In this document: positions 24,783 to 36,367 of the stretch, piece after piece | How the letters are laid out: each line of letters opens with the position of its first letter | How positions within the stretch are numbered: the first letter of the stretch is position 1 | NCBI GenBank assembly: GCA_026119935.1 | Contig: JALRMH010000022.1 | Coordinates: 496,001 to 560,000 of the forward strand | Source: Endothia cerciana | Lineage: Eukaryota; Ascomycota; Sordariomycetes; Diaporthales; Cryphonectriaceae | Length of the DNA: 64,000 nt | Direction of reading: 5' to 3' | Notes under the pieces: generated by a model | Told to the model about the DNA's origin: nothing | The model's input: the letters and a program-made list of their open reading frames with translations, nothing else | Database searches by the model: none | Translations under genes and position numbers: made by a program

Positions 24783-25732
24783 ATGATTCCACCAGCACTT
24801 GTCTACCTGGCGCTGATCATCTCTCCAGCCCTTGCTGGGGGACCTCCTGATCCTATACCAAGCGCCAAGGTACCACCAAAGGTGAAACCGGACAGACCGG
24901 ACGACTTCGCCTGGGCCAATCCTTTCTCGTCCCCGAGGATTCACCAGTTCGATGTGGCGTGTGATAGCTCGCACACCTTCTCCGCGTTCGAGTTCCAGCT
25001 CCACGACCTCAGCGAACCCGAGCCGGTGGGCTTGTGGCCGTACAATGGGGCTCTCAAGGGCCTCTTCGGCGGTCGGCCCTACCCGGGAGGCTGGGAGGGG
25101 ATAGACGCCCATGGATACGAGAGGAACGTGCTCAAGATGGAATACGTGCAGGTGCCCCTCAAGGTAAGGGAGTGGATCGAGGAGCAGGAGAGGACCGAGG
25201 GGACGGGCAAGGGTCTCTTTGCCGTATTTGACAAGCCCGTCAACGATGAGACGGTCAAATCCACAGCGGACCTGGGGTACAGTGATGACCTGCGTTCTCC
25301 CGACGAGAAGAGGGTGGTGATCTTCGCGCCTGGCGCCATCTACGAGAATCTGCCGCTCTGGGTCGCGGAGGATAGCGGCTGTGAAGGTACTTCCGAAGTT
25401 CCTGGCACGCGTTTTCGTGATTTCGAGCTAAAGGTATCACAGATGCACTGTCGGATCTAAGCAGGTACAGCCCCGAGCTGGTTGACGGAGGTGTCGTTGG
25501 TTGGACGACAGAGCATAAAGCTCCGTCAAGAAGACAGGGACTGAGGGAGATGAAATTCACTCTCAAGGCCCAGGTACTGGGCGTGAACGCGGAAAATACA
25601 GCGGGGGAGAGCGGGGAGCCGTCGGAAGAAAGCCAGGCGCCGGTCCAAGAGACCGTAGAGACGGCGGGGAGCGAAACGCCGTCGGTGAAGACTGAGGAGC
25701 CCATGAAGACCGAAATTAAGGATGAGTTGTAA
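24783..25732 (+). CDS. Secreted protein of unknown function
   Basis: Two exons, 24783-25386 and 25443-25732, give 297 residues; the 56-nt intron (GTACTT...TCACAG) restores the frame as E-D-A-L-S-D-L. The N-terminus MIPPALVYLALIISPALA is a clear signal peptide. The mature part is rich in Pro, Asp and Trp near its start (PDDFAWANPFSSPRIHQFDV) and has few cysteines. The last 50 or so residues are acidic low complexity (Glu/Thr/Ser/Pro) ending KTEIKDEL. KDEL-like endings can retain proteins in the ER, so the C-terminal DEL is worth noting, although the fungal signal is normally HDEL or KDEL and the context here is KDEL exactly (residues IKDEL). No family is recognised. The gene is convergent with the GH92 gene, about 100 bp between stops. 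Confidence 0.75.
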
Positions 25733-25832
25733 GAGCGGAGTTTATGGGTTAGTGATGCATCTAACGGTTAAGATTTCCCGTGTCTTTAAGTGTAGTCTAC
25801 GAATGAAAGCCTAGACTCTGCTCTTGCGATTC

Positions 25833-28571
25833 CTAGAAGAAGCCCCCAGTGGATACACTCGGCGGCAAGTCCTCATCTTTTGTGCCCCAGCTACTCTCGT
25901 TTGCCCCCAAAGCTAATTCGAGAACACCCCCATCCCTGTAAAACGAGTGCGTGAGCCAGCTCTTGGTATATGGTACACCGTTCAGGGTGGCGCTTTGTAT
26001 GTAAATATTGCGGTAGCTGCTGCCGTCGAAGTTCACGTTTCGCACCGTTGCCGTATTCCCTGTAAGCGGATTCGTGATGTTGACCTCCTTGAAGAATGGC
26101 GGATTGATGAGATACACATCCTGCCCGCTCATCGGCCACAGCCCCATCATCGTCAATACAGCAAAGCTGCCCATCGCTCCGCTGTCGTCGTTGCCGGGGA
26201 TGCCGTTCACCGAGTCATTAAACTGACTGGGGATGTAAAAGTGTCTATAGTACGAGGAGAGGCCTGGCCGCCCAGCGTAATGGAAGAGATATAGCATCAG
26301 GAAGGCCTGTTCATCGCCAATATAATTTAGGCCGGGAGTGTCGTGAAAATATTGAAGACGGTCGACAAAAGTCTGAGGGCCTCCGAGGGTGGTGATAAGT
26401 TTGGCCATGTCGTGCGGAGCGTAAAAAGTATATAGCCAGGAGGATCCCTCGTAGGTCTCGTGACCATCCTCGCTGCGATGAGGGTCACGTCAGTGATGCT
26501 CGCAGATGACAGGGCTATTGCTCACCACTCACCTGAGATAACATGACGTGAAGTTATATAGTAGTGAACAAAGCGAGGGGTCTTGGAAGCCATAAGTACC
26601 ATTCAGATAACGCGGCTGTAAGAATCCGGTGAAGCCACTATCCACAAGTGGACTTGTGTTCTGGGACACGTTGAGCGAAGATGCCTGGTCGGCCTTGAAG
26701 AGGTTGATCCAGTTGGAGGATGTCCCGATGTACTTCTCAGCATCCGCTGTAACGTTAAGGCGATGGGCCATTTCAGCGACGGTGAAATCGTTATAGGCGT
26801 ACTCCACGGTGCGAGATATCGACCTAGTGAAGGGACCAACACCATATGGGTCGAAGTCATCCGCGGGTATATATGCCAGATTGTTCCAGCTAGCAAGCCC
26901 TCCCCGACCTTCGATGGACCAGACGGGAGGCTCGGCTGCGCGTTGTCATTAGCAAACCAATATTCTCGCCACAAAAATCAAATGTCCGGGCTGGATACCT
27001 TGTGCATCCTTCAATACAGCCTCATATGCAGTGTCCCAGTCGATCGAATTTGTGAAGCCTTTGACAAAAGTGTCTGCAAGCACAACGTCTGCATTGCTTC
27101 CCCCTTGTGTATATCCCTTGCACAAGTCCATTCGACAGTCAGGAAGCCATCCTTCATGGCGGTAGATGTCAATCAGACTCCGTACCATGAGGGTCTGACT
27201 GAGTGGATCGATTAGGGTTATCAGGGGATGAATAGATCGATATGAGTCCCAGATGCAATAATATGAGTCGTAGTCTGGTCTTCTGTCAGGAGGTTACAAA
27301 GGAGTCTCCGGGAGAAGGAGACTCACAAGGCTCGGAGCTCTCCCACAGTGGGTTCTCGCCTGTCACATCCTGCGGCGAAATCAGAGACCGGTAGAGACCC
27401 GACCAAAATGTCGTCAAGAATGTCGATTCCACCCCTGTGTCGTCTATCGACACGACGCCCAACTTGTTGTTCCATGTGTCCTCAGCCGCACTCCGTGCTT
27501 CGTCAAAATCGAACTCTCCAAGCTCAGTCTCGGCGTTCTGGCAAGCCTTATCCACACTGAGGTAGCTCAGACCAACTCTTGCCATTATCTGGTCGGTGTT
27601 GTCTGGCGGATGGAATTGTACCCAAGCTCCAGCAGGCACCGGATCCGTAGTGCCTGTGGAATATGTTCTGAGACTCTTCGGCTCGCGGCCCGGGCGATTG
27701 TTTTGGAAGATGCCAGTGTCCCGGATGGATGCGCCGCTAAAGTCCGCGCAGAAATGCAAATCGTACGATCCAATGCCGAAGCTGGGACTGAAAGTTCCAT
27801 TACCAATAATTCGTCCACTAGAGGAGTCCACAGCCACGCTGCCGTTGGTCCGGCTATCGGAGAGATCTGTGAGGTCTATGAGTATCAGCGGGCTGTATGG
27901 CACAGCTGTCGACGATATGTTGGTGCTGCTGTTGGAAGCGTTCCCTGGAAATGTGATGCGGTATAGAGTCGTATGATTTGACACTGTGATTTCAGTGTGG
28001 ATTGACGTGTTCAAGGACACAGCGAAATACCCAGGACTGGCCTGGACTGTCGAGTTGATCCGCTGGGATGCGCGCAGGGCTTTGGGAAAGCTGCATCTGG
28101 TAATATCATCTCCGGGACAGCCTGTCTGGGGAAATATGGGAAAATTGCCCTTCGCAAAGCCCTGCCAGGAAAAGAACAGATCAGTCTCCTGGGACTTTTT
28201 CAACACCGAGGTTCGGGGACTGTTCGGCCCCTCACACCACCTGTACCGCTATCGTGCATCTGTGAGAACCCAGTTACTAGAGGATGTCTCGTCAGCCAAT
28301 CAGTCCGAAATTGAGAATGCACCCTGTTCTTACTATCACTATCGTCAGATGCGTACCCGCCTTGCGCCTCGTCACTGTTCACGTCTGCGACAGCTTTCGC
28401 CATGCCAAATGGCAGCGTTGCACCTGGGAAGACATGACCGCCGTTGGTGGTGCCAATGAGGGGATCAATGTACGAGAAGACATCCGACCTCGATTCCTGA
28501 GCCAAGGTTCGGACGATGAAGAAAACTATGATATGGGCCGCTAATAGCCGTAGAGACCGTATGTCTGCCAT
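25833..28571 (-). CDS. GH92 alpha-1,2-mannosidase, secreted
   Basis: Six exons on the minus strand (28571-28334, 28276-28236, 28161-27327, 27274-26999, 26935-26533, 26472-25833) give an unbroken 810-residue protein. Every intron is 52-74 nt with GT...AG ends. A hydrophobic signal segment (LLAAHIIVFFIVRTLA) leads into YIDPLIGTTNGGHVFPGATL and TGFSQMHDSGTGG, hallmarks of glycoside hydrolase family 92. Further landmarks are DSYYCIWDSYRSIHPLI, PDCRMDLCKGYTQGGSNADV, DPYGVGPFTRSISRTVEYAY and GNDDSGAMGSFAV, the last holding the acidic pair used as general base in the family. GH92 enzymes are calcium-dependent exo-mannosidases that trim N-glycans or mannans outside the cell. The first intron is in frame and the third uses the acceptor ACCAG rather than an earlier ACAG, chosen to keep SEPYYDSYY. 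Confidence 0.92.
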
Positions 28572-29247
28572 GTTTTATCTTGTGAACGGCTCGATGTCTC
28601 GATACAGAGTTCGAGATAGGCAGACTTAGCACGACGAGCCGGTGCTCTCTTGGTGAGACTCTGAAGGAGAGTGTCCAGGAGGGCTTCCATTACACTTCCC
28701 AGGCAGACCCACTTGCTCAAAAGTATAGCCGCATCGTCACCGCTCCGGGATAGCATTGCACCGGTACGGACTTTTCCTTGCGTCGTTACCTCGGGGAGGC
28801 TCTAATGCGGGGTTATGAACGTCACTGCGGCGTGATGATCTGTGACTCGTGTATAAACTTTCCACTCACAATGTAACCTGCCTGCGTGAGGAAGAAGGTG
28901 TTACCTTGCAAAGTATGATCTCTTTGCTGCGTGAGGTGACTGCGGTTGCGGGGAGGCGTATGCACGGTAATTCTGTTGAAAGCAAAACGGCTGCGCAGCA
29001 CGCCTCTGAACCGTAGTAGCTGCTTTATAACATCACGTTCAACTACCAAGTACGTACGATCCAGGCAGGTTGCATGAGACACTACAGCTGACCGGCTGCC
29101 TGCCTTACACGTGAACAACTAATCTAAGAACCTTTTGATTTGCGAAATGTCTCGCGCCTACGTTAATGATACTCAGCCATCTACACTTAAGCTTTAAACT
29201 CCAACGTCCTCCCTCAAGCCGGCCATGACTCCCTAAGCGCACATCGA
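28572..29247. other. Intergenic region upstream of GH92
   Basis: Short minus-strand frames (28541-28756, 28822-29118) show no domain and no start context. The region most likely holds the GH92 promoter and the GH12 3' flank. Confidence 0.45.
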
Positions 29248-30114
29248 TCAGAGATCAATGCGGAGGCTGAGATAGTTGTCGAAGGTCACGGTGCCCCAAA
29301 ACGGCTCCATTCCCGCGTTTCCCACGTTGACGTAGGTGCTGGTGGTGAAGATTCCCTGTTCCGACATCGCCGTGAGCCAGTCCTTGATGTCGCCCGAGAA
29401 ATCGCCATCAAATTGATCGTCCTCAGGAACCAAGAGAGACGAGACCGTGATTCCGGTGTCGGTGTTCTCTCCTTGGTAAAGCTGCCACCCATTCTTCCCG
29501 TAAAGACTATCGATACTTGCGACGGCGCCGTCCGCCCAGCCGATGGGCACTTGACCGCCCTCATACGCCACCCAGAGCATGAGCTCCTGGGCGCTTGAAG
29601 ACGTCGAATCTCCTTTCGTGTCTGAAGTCATAAAGTCGTAGACAACATTTCCTGGTAATGGTGGTGTCAGTGCTGTGGGGCACCCAGATGTTGCAAACGG
29701 TGTCTTTGGGCACTCACCCTTGTAAGCAGTGGTATTGCTGACGGTCCATTGATAGGTACTCGGAATGGAAGAGATCTCGCTCAGCTTCGTCTCGAGATTT
29801 TGAGTCAAGTCGATAAATGAATACCCCTTGACGATGTCTGTATCAACAGACTCATCAATGTCCCAGACGCTCGTCCAGTGAAGAGTCTGGTTGTCTCCCG
29901 ATCCAGTAAAGTCGTAGTATCCAGTACAACACGATCCACTAATGTCTTGGTAATTATAATTCATGGAGTAAACAATCCATGGCGTATCTGCAAGAACCTC
30001 ATAATCATCTGGAGCGCCACAGAAGTTGGTCAGAGCGGTCTGGGAATCAAGACGGGCTACAGCAGCGGAAACCGTAGTGATAGCAGGCAGGATGATCGAA
30101 AGTTTCGAATGCAT
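29248..30114 (-). CDS. GH12 endo-beta-1,4-glucanase / xyloglucanase-like, secreted
   Basis: Two exons, 30114-29718 and 29651-29248, give 266 residues. The 66-nt intron (GTGAGT...ACCAG) contains no stop, so a plain ORF reads through it and adds 22 false residues; splicing joins TAYKG to NVVYDFMTS, the correct family sequence. A signal peptide (LSIILPAITTVSAAVA) precedes the beta-jelly-roll domain. The two catalytic glutamates of GH12 are seen as QELMLW (E155, nucleophile) and GMEPFWG (E248, acid/base). These enzymes cut cellulose or xyloglucan in plant cell walls; the exact substrate cannot be told. A GCGGGG motif at 30322-30327 fits the SYGGRG consensus for the carbon repressor CreA, but such sites are frequent by chance. 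Confidence 0.92.
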   Translation of the reverse strand: MHSKLSIILPAITTVSAAVARLDSQTALTNFCGAPDDYEVLADTPWIVYSMNYNYQDISGSCCTGYYDFTGSGDNQTLHWTSVWDIDESVDTDIVKGYSFIDLTQNLETKLSEISSIPSTYQWTVSNTTAYKGECPKTPFATSGCPTALTPPLPGNVVYDFMTSDTKGDSTSSSAQELMLWVAYEGGQVPIGWADGAVASIDSLYGKNGWQLYQGENTDTGITVSSLLVPEDDQFDGDFSGDIKDWLTAMSEQGIFTTSTYVNVGNAGMEPFWGTVTFDNYLSLRIDL

Positions 30115-30697
30115 TTTGGAAAGCTCGGAACGATTGGAATGTCAAAAGAGAACTAAAACGAACAGGAAGAAGAAGGACAATATGTAACAAGACGTAATGA
30201 CGGCCTATGAACGGGTGTTTGCGGGATCTGGTCTAGATATTCAAGCTCCTGTTTACTTTATAATGAATTACCCCTGGACTAGGATAGGTGGATGGTCGCT
30301 GTTTCCACCACTACACTCTAAGCGGGGCGATCACAACCTTGTTGTTTCATTTCGATGAAACAAATGCGTCCAGGGACCAGGGATCACACAACGCCATCTG
30401 TGAACTGAGATGCTAAGGCTCATATTGTAGCAATTTGCTATCTTCTCGCCTGTCTGCTAGCTGCCACGGGAAATTTGAGGATCACGGTGGAAGGAGCGGT
30501 GAAAGAGGGAAGGGTTTTGAAGAGCACTTGGTTCTGTTTCCCGGAAGAGGATGGCACTTGAGCCATCTATTTCCTTCGACAATCTTGCACCTCAGGCTAC
30601 GGCAGTCACAGAGAAGAATGCAGTCAGTCGCAGAAAGGTGCAGAGAAAGAGGGGAGATCAGAACAGGCGGCTTGTTAGATACTTAATCAGCTACGCA
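30115..30697. other. Promoter region of the GH12 gene and 3' flank of the monooxygenase gene
   Basis: TATAA-like sequence occurs on the minus strand about 140 bp upstream of the GH12 start (TTATAA near 30254-30261). No open frame with coding character was seen. Confidence 0.4.
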
Positions 30698-32035
30698 CTA
30701 CACTTCCTCAAAGAAGCGATTCTTCGGTCGCGGGAGACCAAGGTGCTCGCGCAAAGTGGTTCCCTCATACTCTGAACGGAATAGACCGCGTCGCTGTAGC
30801 TCAGGAACCAGCCTCTCGCAGACATCGTCCAGCCCTTGGGGTAAGAATGGGAAGACGACAGTGAAACCATCAGCCCCCTGTTCAGCAAGCCATGTGCCCA
30901 TCTCCTCGGCCACGCTCTCGGGCGTCCCCACGAATGATAACCCTGCATACCCTCCGTACCGCTGTGCAAGCTGCCTGACCGTAAGTCCCTCAGTCTCAGC
31001 CAGCTGCAGCACACTAGCACGACCCGACTTGCTTGCATTCGTCTCGGGCAAATCCTTGGGCAATGGGGCATCTGGATCGAAGCCAGAGGCGTCTGCGCCG
31101 AGCATCACAGAAAGCGAGGCAATGGCACTGTCGTAATGCACGAGGCTGTCTAGCTTAAGACGCTTGGCCTTTGCCTCTTCGACGGTGTCGCCAATGATGA
31201 TCATTGCTGCCGGCAAGATGTTGATATAGTTCCTGTTGCGACCTGCAGCCTCGGCGCGCCCCTTGATATCCCCATATAAAACCTTGGCGGACTCTAGGTC
31301 TCGGGGCGAGCAGAACACGACCTCGGCCGTCTCGCCCGCTAGCTGCCTCCCTGGCTCGGACTGTCCGGCCTGGACGATGACAGGCCAACCTTGCACGGGT
31401 CGGGCGATGTTCAACGGCCCGCGGACCTGAAAATCCTCACCCGCGTGGTTGAGCGTGTGCATCTTGTCTGGATCGAAGAATATGCCGCTCTCCTGGTCTC
31501 GGATGAGTGCATCGTCCGCAAAGCTGTCCCAGAGCCCCGTCACAACGTCATAGAATTCGCGAGCTCGCTTGTAGCGATCACCGTGTTCCATGTGCTCCTC
31601 CCTGCTGAAGTTCTTCGACGACTCCGGGTTGCCCGTGGTCACGATGTTCCAAGCTGCACGGCCGTTGCTGAGGTGATCCAGGGAGGCGAAACGCCGTGCG
31701 ATATGGTATGGCTCATCGTATGTGGTGGAAGCCGTTGCCGCGAGACCGATTTTATCTGTCACCTGCGAGAGGGCTGAGAGGAGTGTGAAGGGTTCGAAGG
31801 ATGTGATGGTTTGGCTGCGCTTGAGGGCATCCGTGGGCATATTCATGACGCCAAGGTGATCGGCCATGAAAAAGGCGTCGAACATGGCAGCTTCAAGTTT
31901 CTGAATGAACGACTTCAGGTGAGCCAAATCGAAGTTGGCATCCGCATAAGCTCCCGGATAGCGCCATGCTCCAGTATGGAGGCTAACCGGCCGCATGAAA
32001 GCAGTAAGGTGCAACTGCTTCGAAGGCTCTGACAT
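30698..32035 (-). CDS. FMN-dependent monooxygenase, NtaA/SnaA/DszA type
   Basis: A single uninterrupted frame of 445 residues starts at ATG 32035. The fold is the bacterial-luciferase-like TIM barrel of the nitrilotriacetate/pristinamycin/dibenzothiophene-sulfone monooxygenase family. Landmarks are AFMRPVSLHTGAWRYP, LEAAMFDAFFMADHLG, GLAATASTTYDEPYHIARRF, LSNGRAAWNIVTT and PVIVQAGQSEPGRQLAGETA. These enzymes use reduced FMN, supplied by a separate reductase, to oxidise C-N or C-S bonds of small molecules such as sulfonates or aminopolycarboxylates. The gene has no intron, unlike most neighbours, which is compatible with acquisition from bacteria but not proof. The MFS gene 380 bp upstream, on the same strand, could import its substrate (inference). 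No FMN reductase gene is present nearby. Confidence 0.9.
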   Translation of the reverse strand: MSEPSKQLHLTAFMRPVSLHTGAWRYPGAYADANFDLAHLKSFIQKLEAAMFDAFFMADHLGVMNMPTDALKRSQTITSFEPFTLLSALSQVTDKIGLAATASTTYDEPYHIARRFASLDHLSNGRAAWNIVTTGNPESSKNFSREEHMEHGDRYKRAREFYDVVTGLWDSFADDALIRDQESGIFFDPDKMHTLNHAGEDFQVRGPLNIARPVQGWPVIVQAGQSEPGRQLAGETAEVVFCSPRDLESAKVLYGDIKGRAEAAGRNRNYINILPAAMIIIGDTVEEAKAKRLKLDSLVHYDSAIASLSVMLGADASGFDPDAPLPKDLPETNASKSGRASVLQLAETEGLTVRQLAQRYGGYAGLSFVGTPESVAEEMGTWLAEQGADGFTVVFPFLPQGLDDVCERLVPELQRRGLFRSEYEGTTLREHLGLPRPKNRFFEEV

Positions 32036-32415
32036 GTTTGTGTTTTCTAATTTTGTGTTTTCTGAATCTTAGAAGGACACTGGACTGGGGTAGACTATAC
32101 TGTGATAACTCTTTTCTCGATATTGACCAAGCATGGCCGCCTGTTATAGCCTGGCACTGATGACAAATTGGGGCGATCACGACATCGACGGGAGGGGTTC
32201 ACATCATATGCGCACACACTCTTTACGGATCAACCGGAGTAGGGTGCATGCCGGATTTCTCATCAGCGGAGCAGTTCAGCCTTGTGAATGGGTGGGTTCC
32301 GAACACCGATTAGTATTGACAGTTATGATGTTTAGACACATGGGCAGGTCTTGCTTCCATAGAGCCCCGTAACGGCTAAGGAATTTTGATTTATTTGTGC
32401 ACTGCTTTGTGATCC

Positions 32416-34317
32416 TCAAAGCTCGACTCTAAGCGTTCTCATGACGGGTTCTCGCGTGTTGCCAAGAGCCGGCGGGCTTAACGGACTGGGATGCAGCGTT
32501 GAGGCTCGAAGCTCGATATCTTCAGCCTCATTCTCAGGTCGCACCCGAGGGTTGACCTGATTCTCTTTTTCTCCACGAGCCAGGCGCTTCAGCTTCGAGG
32601 TCAGAGCACTGAAGGTGGGCTGATGAAAGGCCTGCTGTATGTCTTCCAACGATCGGCCTCGCGTCTCCGGCATGCAAGCTCCAAGGACCGCGACAGTAAA
32701 TAATGCAAGACTGCCAAAGAGAAAGTAGGCACTGAAAGCGGATTTGTCGAGTAAAACCGGAGTTAGAATTGCCACCAGCCAATTTGTAAACTTGCGAGTC
32801 TTAGCAGGTGTATTCCAATTGATGACAATAAGCAGAAGCTGCAAGACGGGGTCGGAAGCGAACTTACAAAGCCCAATCCTTGAGCTACACAGTTTGCAGC
32901 GGCTCTGACGTGCGTGGGCTGTATCTCAGAGGCATAGGTCTTTCCGACGATACCCCAAGTGGCACTGTATATTAGGCCGAAGAGGAAGACGGACACGATG
33001 ACGGCCCATCTAGCCACGCCGTAGGTATACACTGCTCCAGCAGCATAGAGCGATCCTATCAGGAACACTACCGGTCCGTTAGAGGGTCATAGTACTTTTT
33101 GGGGGAAGAGAAACGCAAAAGAGGGGATCGTGTTTGTAAACGGCTCATAGGGCGTCAGTGGGCCTCCAGGCGACAGGGTCGCTGCAGACAAACAAACATA
33201 ACTCTCCAGATGGCGCAAAAGGGAAGCATTGTCCGTTGGAAGACCTACTACAGCCAGATAGACCGATGCCACCTGTGATGGCCGATGTACGACGGCCCCA
33301 CTTGTCAGCTAGCAAGAAAGCAGGCACCGAGATGGCTAGCATGAGGATCTCCGAAAGTTCCGAGGCTAGAAAAGAAGCTGTAGCCGAAGACAGACCAGCT
33401 TGCCCGAAGAGAAGTGGAGCGTACTATCGCATATCAGTAATCTTCAACATACATGATCCATCGGATGGGGAGGACGATGAAGAACTAACGTAGAGTACGC
33501 CGTCAATCCTAGAAAGCTGTACCATGCCTAGCACAAATAGAGCAAGCAGCGTCCTTGCGCGATAACCCCCTCTGAATAACAGCACAAAGCTCTGCCATGG
33601 TGACAAGCTAATTCTTTGCACCGCGACGCCAGCGCCTAGAAAATCTCTCTCGGCTTCGACCATGGAGAAGTCCAGTCTGCGGAGTGAGTCCAACGCCCCG
33701 ATCTGATCCCCACAACTCATCAACCACCTAGGCGACTCAGGCAGTCTCATACAGCAAGCGACAAGCAGTCCCGCAAGAGCCGTCATGATGATGAATGGCA
33801 GGCGCCAAGCTATACTCGATTCTTCGATATGCACGCTTCCATAGCATGTAAAATATCCAACGCAAACCCCCAAAATTGCCATAAACTGCGGCAGTCCAGC
33901 CAGCACGCCGCGGCTACTATCTGGTGATATCTCCGAAATGTAGACAGCCATGTTACTAAGGTATACACCTTCGCCAAGGCCCGCAATCGTCCTGCCAAGT
34001 AGAAATTGGGGGAGATGAGTTGCAGTGCCCTGGAGTAATGAACCCGCTGCGAAGAGGGCTGAGCCGAGCATGATTGTGCGAAGGCGACCGTAACGATCCG
34101 CAAGCCAACCAGCAAAAACGGATGGCACGGCTCCGGTAAGCATGATCAGGGAGACAGTGAATCCCAACAGTGTTGATGATAGTTCACCGATGGACCCTGT
34201 GAATTGTGACATCGACACCACCGCACCGATAGAGCCCGTATCATAGCCATTGATAAGGCCCCCAAGAGAGATAGCAAGGGAAGCTAGGACGTAGCGGCGC
34301 GGTGATTTAGGAGGCAT
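32416..34317 (-). CDS. MFS transporter, sugar-porter-like
   Basis: Four exons, 34317-33490, 33423-33252, 33067-32868 and 32790-32416, give 524 residues. Family landmarks are GGLINGYDTGSIGAV in helix 1, AGWLADRYGRLRTI, YISEISPDSSRGVLAG, LPESPRWLMSCG and, after splicing, ADKWGRRTSAITGGIGLSG and MPETRGRSLEDIQ. The second intron is 184 nt and its boundaries (GTAGTA...GGTAG) are the least certain; they were chosen to join GIGLSG to LFLIGSLY. The protein is a 12-helix plasma-membrane porter of the sugar porter family; several helix-7 sugar-binding residues seen in true hexose carriers (QQLTG) are absent, so another organic substrate is plausible. It lies next to the FMN monooxygenase gene on the same strand. 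Confidence 0.82.
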
Positions 34318-35887
34318 GATGCATTTGAATCTTGGCGGTGGTATCGGCTTGAATCAGTCGAGTGCGGCGGGAGCCCAAAGTTGAGAACGAAGAAAAGAGG
34401 CTCAGATGCGAGTCCCCAGTTAGAAAAGGTCCGCTGGCGTGGCAAGCCATGACAAAGACGATGAAGTATTAGGCCGAGTTTGGAGTCTCAACCATTCCCT
34501 TCGCATTCAAACTCCTCCGCCAAATTCATAAGCCCGTCTGACGTCCCGATGATTGGCTCAAGATAAACATTGCAAAATATGGCATCGAAATTCAACAAAG
34601 GTGCGGAGGAAATTGGCGGATTTACATTCCAACGAGTCGGCTGACGTCCTCGAGCCCAGTACGAAAAGGACATTTGTATTCCCGACGAGAGAGGAGGGGG
34701 CCCCTTGATGATACGTGGTTTCGCTGCATCCTGAGGGACTGATGATCGCCAAAATCTGGGTAAGCAACTGGGATACGGCGCAGCAGTGGGTCATTGGCGA
34801 TCCTTGCTATGTGTGCCATCTTTGGCCATGGAAACAAGTTACCCTTTCCGTCGGACATCGCGTGATCTGATAGAGTATCTTTGCTTAGGCTTCGTAGTTC
34901 ATTCGTGTTTCAACAGCAAGCCAAGAACATCCCCAGGCGCGATGCATATATATATATATATATATATACACATGCACGTTGCTCCTAGCGGTGGACCCTT
35001 ATGATGTTGACGATTATGATCATTGACTATTAGCACACTACACCGCAGCACCCCTTCGCTGACGCTAACATTGCGAAGAACGATCATACGCCTGGAATGC
35101 AGTCCACTGGGAACTTGAGCAGACTGAATTTTGCCCGAAAGATCAGACTAGACTACGTAAATTCCGCATAGCTCTCAGTCAGGGTCGTCGAGTGAGAAAG
35201 GTTATACTGAGAAGGTCGTATGACGAATCGAATGTGTAAATTCGCAAACAAACGACTTTGTCTATCCACCGAGGGAAGAGTATACGCATAAGAACCGAGT
35301 TGGTGAGATTTCTCAGGTGAGATTTTGTAGCCACGCCACGAAGTATGTGGATAGGCTTAACCTTGGCGTTGTCCTTATGATGTCTAATGTCTTTTGTAAC
35401 CACCCCCCCCCCCCCAAAAATATCGGCCACCCTCGTAACTCCTTCCAGCCCGTATAGCCAGCCCCTCGGCTACACTCATGGAGAAATCGCCCAGCTCTCC
35501 GACATCCCAGCACCGTCAGGCTCGGAAGTCTTCTTTCCGCATGCTGCTGCGCCTAAAATCGCTAACATAAGACCTACCGATTGCGGGACTCATGCCCGGT
35601 GGAAGGTGATCCTTTGTCTGAGACCAGGCGCTGGCGGCGGGGTGGCAACTCAGCGAGCATAGTTGTTCTGGGTGGACGCATGTTACGCCCGTTCACACGC
35701 ATTCGTGATGCGAAATCTGAGCTGCGCGTCGGTCCAAAGACGAACCACTCGCCTGTGGAGTGATTGGGGATGGCACCGACATAGCGAATGAGCCAACCCT
35801 CTCCCAAAACCCGAGCAGTAGCCAGCGTCCCCCGTCTTGTTCCATACGTTTTTTTTCTTCTTCAATAATGGCTCCTGACCGCCAGCT
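34318..35887. other. Intergenic region with simple repeats
   Basis: This holds an (AT)n run at about 34946-34968 and a C run at about 35402-35415. Open frames are short and domain-free. The first 100-200 bp are presumably promoter of the MFS gene. Confidence 0.45.
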
Positions 35888-36367
35888 TCACATTGCCATT
35901 CTCGCCCACATATCCTCGTCCTCTTCCGTCAGCTCCTGCCTGCTGTCGTAGGCGGTTCCGTTCGGTTTGCCCTTCCATGTGCTCCCATCGTTCACAAGCG
36001 TTCCATCTGTGCTGCAGGTGGCGCCATCGGTTGAGGCGGCCCCGCGTCCAGCCGAGCCATCTTGTTGCCTCCCGGACGACGCCGGACCTTTGCTTTGTAT
36101 GGGTGCATAGGTAGTGACAAAACCCGTGCCCTGTCCGGCTCCTGTGGTCCGCCTCATGCCTCCGACCGGGGTCTGGGCGATCTGTCTTGCTTGCTGCTGG
36201 AATGCAGATTCTGGAGTTGCACCTCCTGAGTGGGCCTGCTGCGCCGCGCCCTCTTTGTACGACTGAGTTACCGCATCCGGCTGATTCGGCGAAGAAGATC
36301 CCGACGGTCCATCTGAGCCTGCGCGCCGGGAGAGGCCCTTCTTGAAACGAGCGAAGAAATTTGTCAT
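35888..36367 (-). CDS. Small hydrophilic protein of unknown function
   Basis: A single 159-residue frame starts at ATG 36367. The protein has no signal peptide or membrane segment. It begins MTNFFARFKKGLSRRAG, continues through a Gly/Ser/Gln/Thr-rich disordered middle, and ends with a compact acidic-aromatic motif EEDEDMWARMAM. Such an ordered tail after a low-complexity body, and the good ATG, suggest a real conserved gene rather than a chance frame. From memory similar short proteins with the DEDMW tail occur in filamentous ascomycetes, but no function is known to me. It could conceivably bind a partner through the tail, which is inference only. Confidence 0.6.
   Translation of the reverse strand: MTNFFARFKKGLSRRAGSDGPSGSSSPNQPDAVTQSYKEGAAQQAHSGGATPESAFQQQARQIAQTPVGGMRRTTGAGQGTGFVTTYAPIQSKGPASSGRQQDGSAGRGAASTDGATCSTDGTLVNDGSTWKGKPNGTAYDSRQELTEEDEDMWARMAM

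Noticed and set aside
30698..34317. Secondary-metabolite cluster centred on the monooxygenase and MFS gene
   Set aside because: No PKS, NRPS, terpene synthase or cluster regulator lies in the window; the neighbours are glycoside hydrolases.
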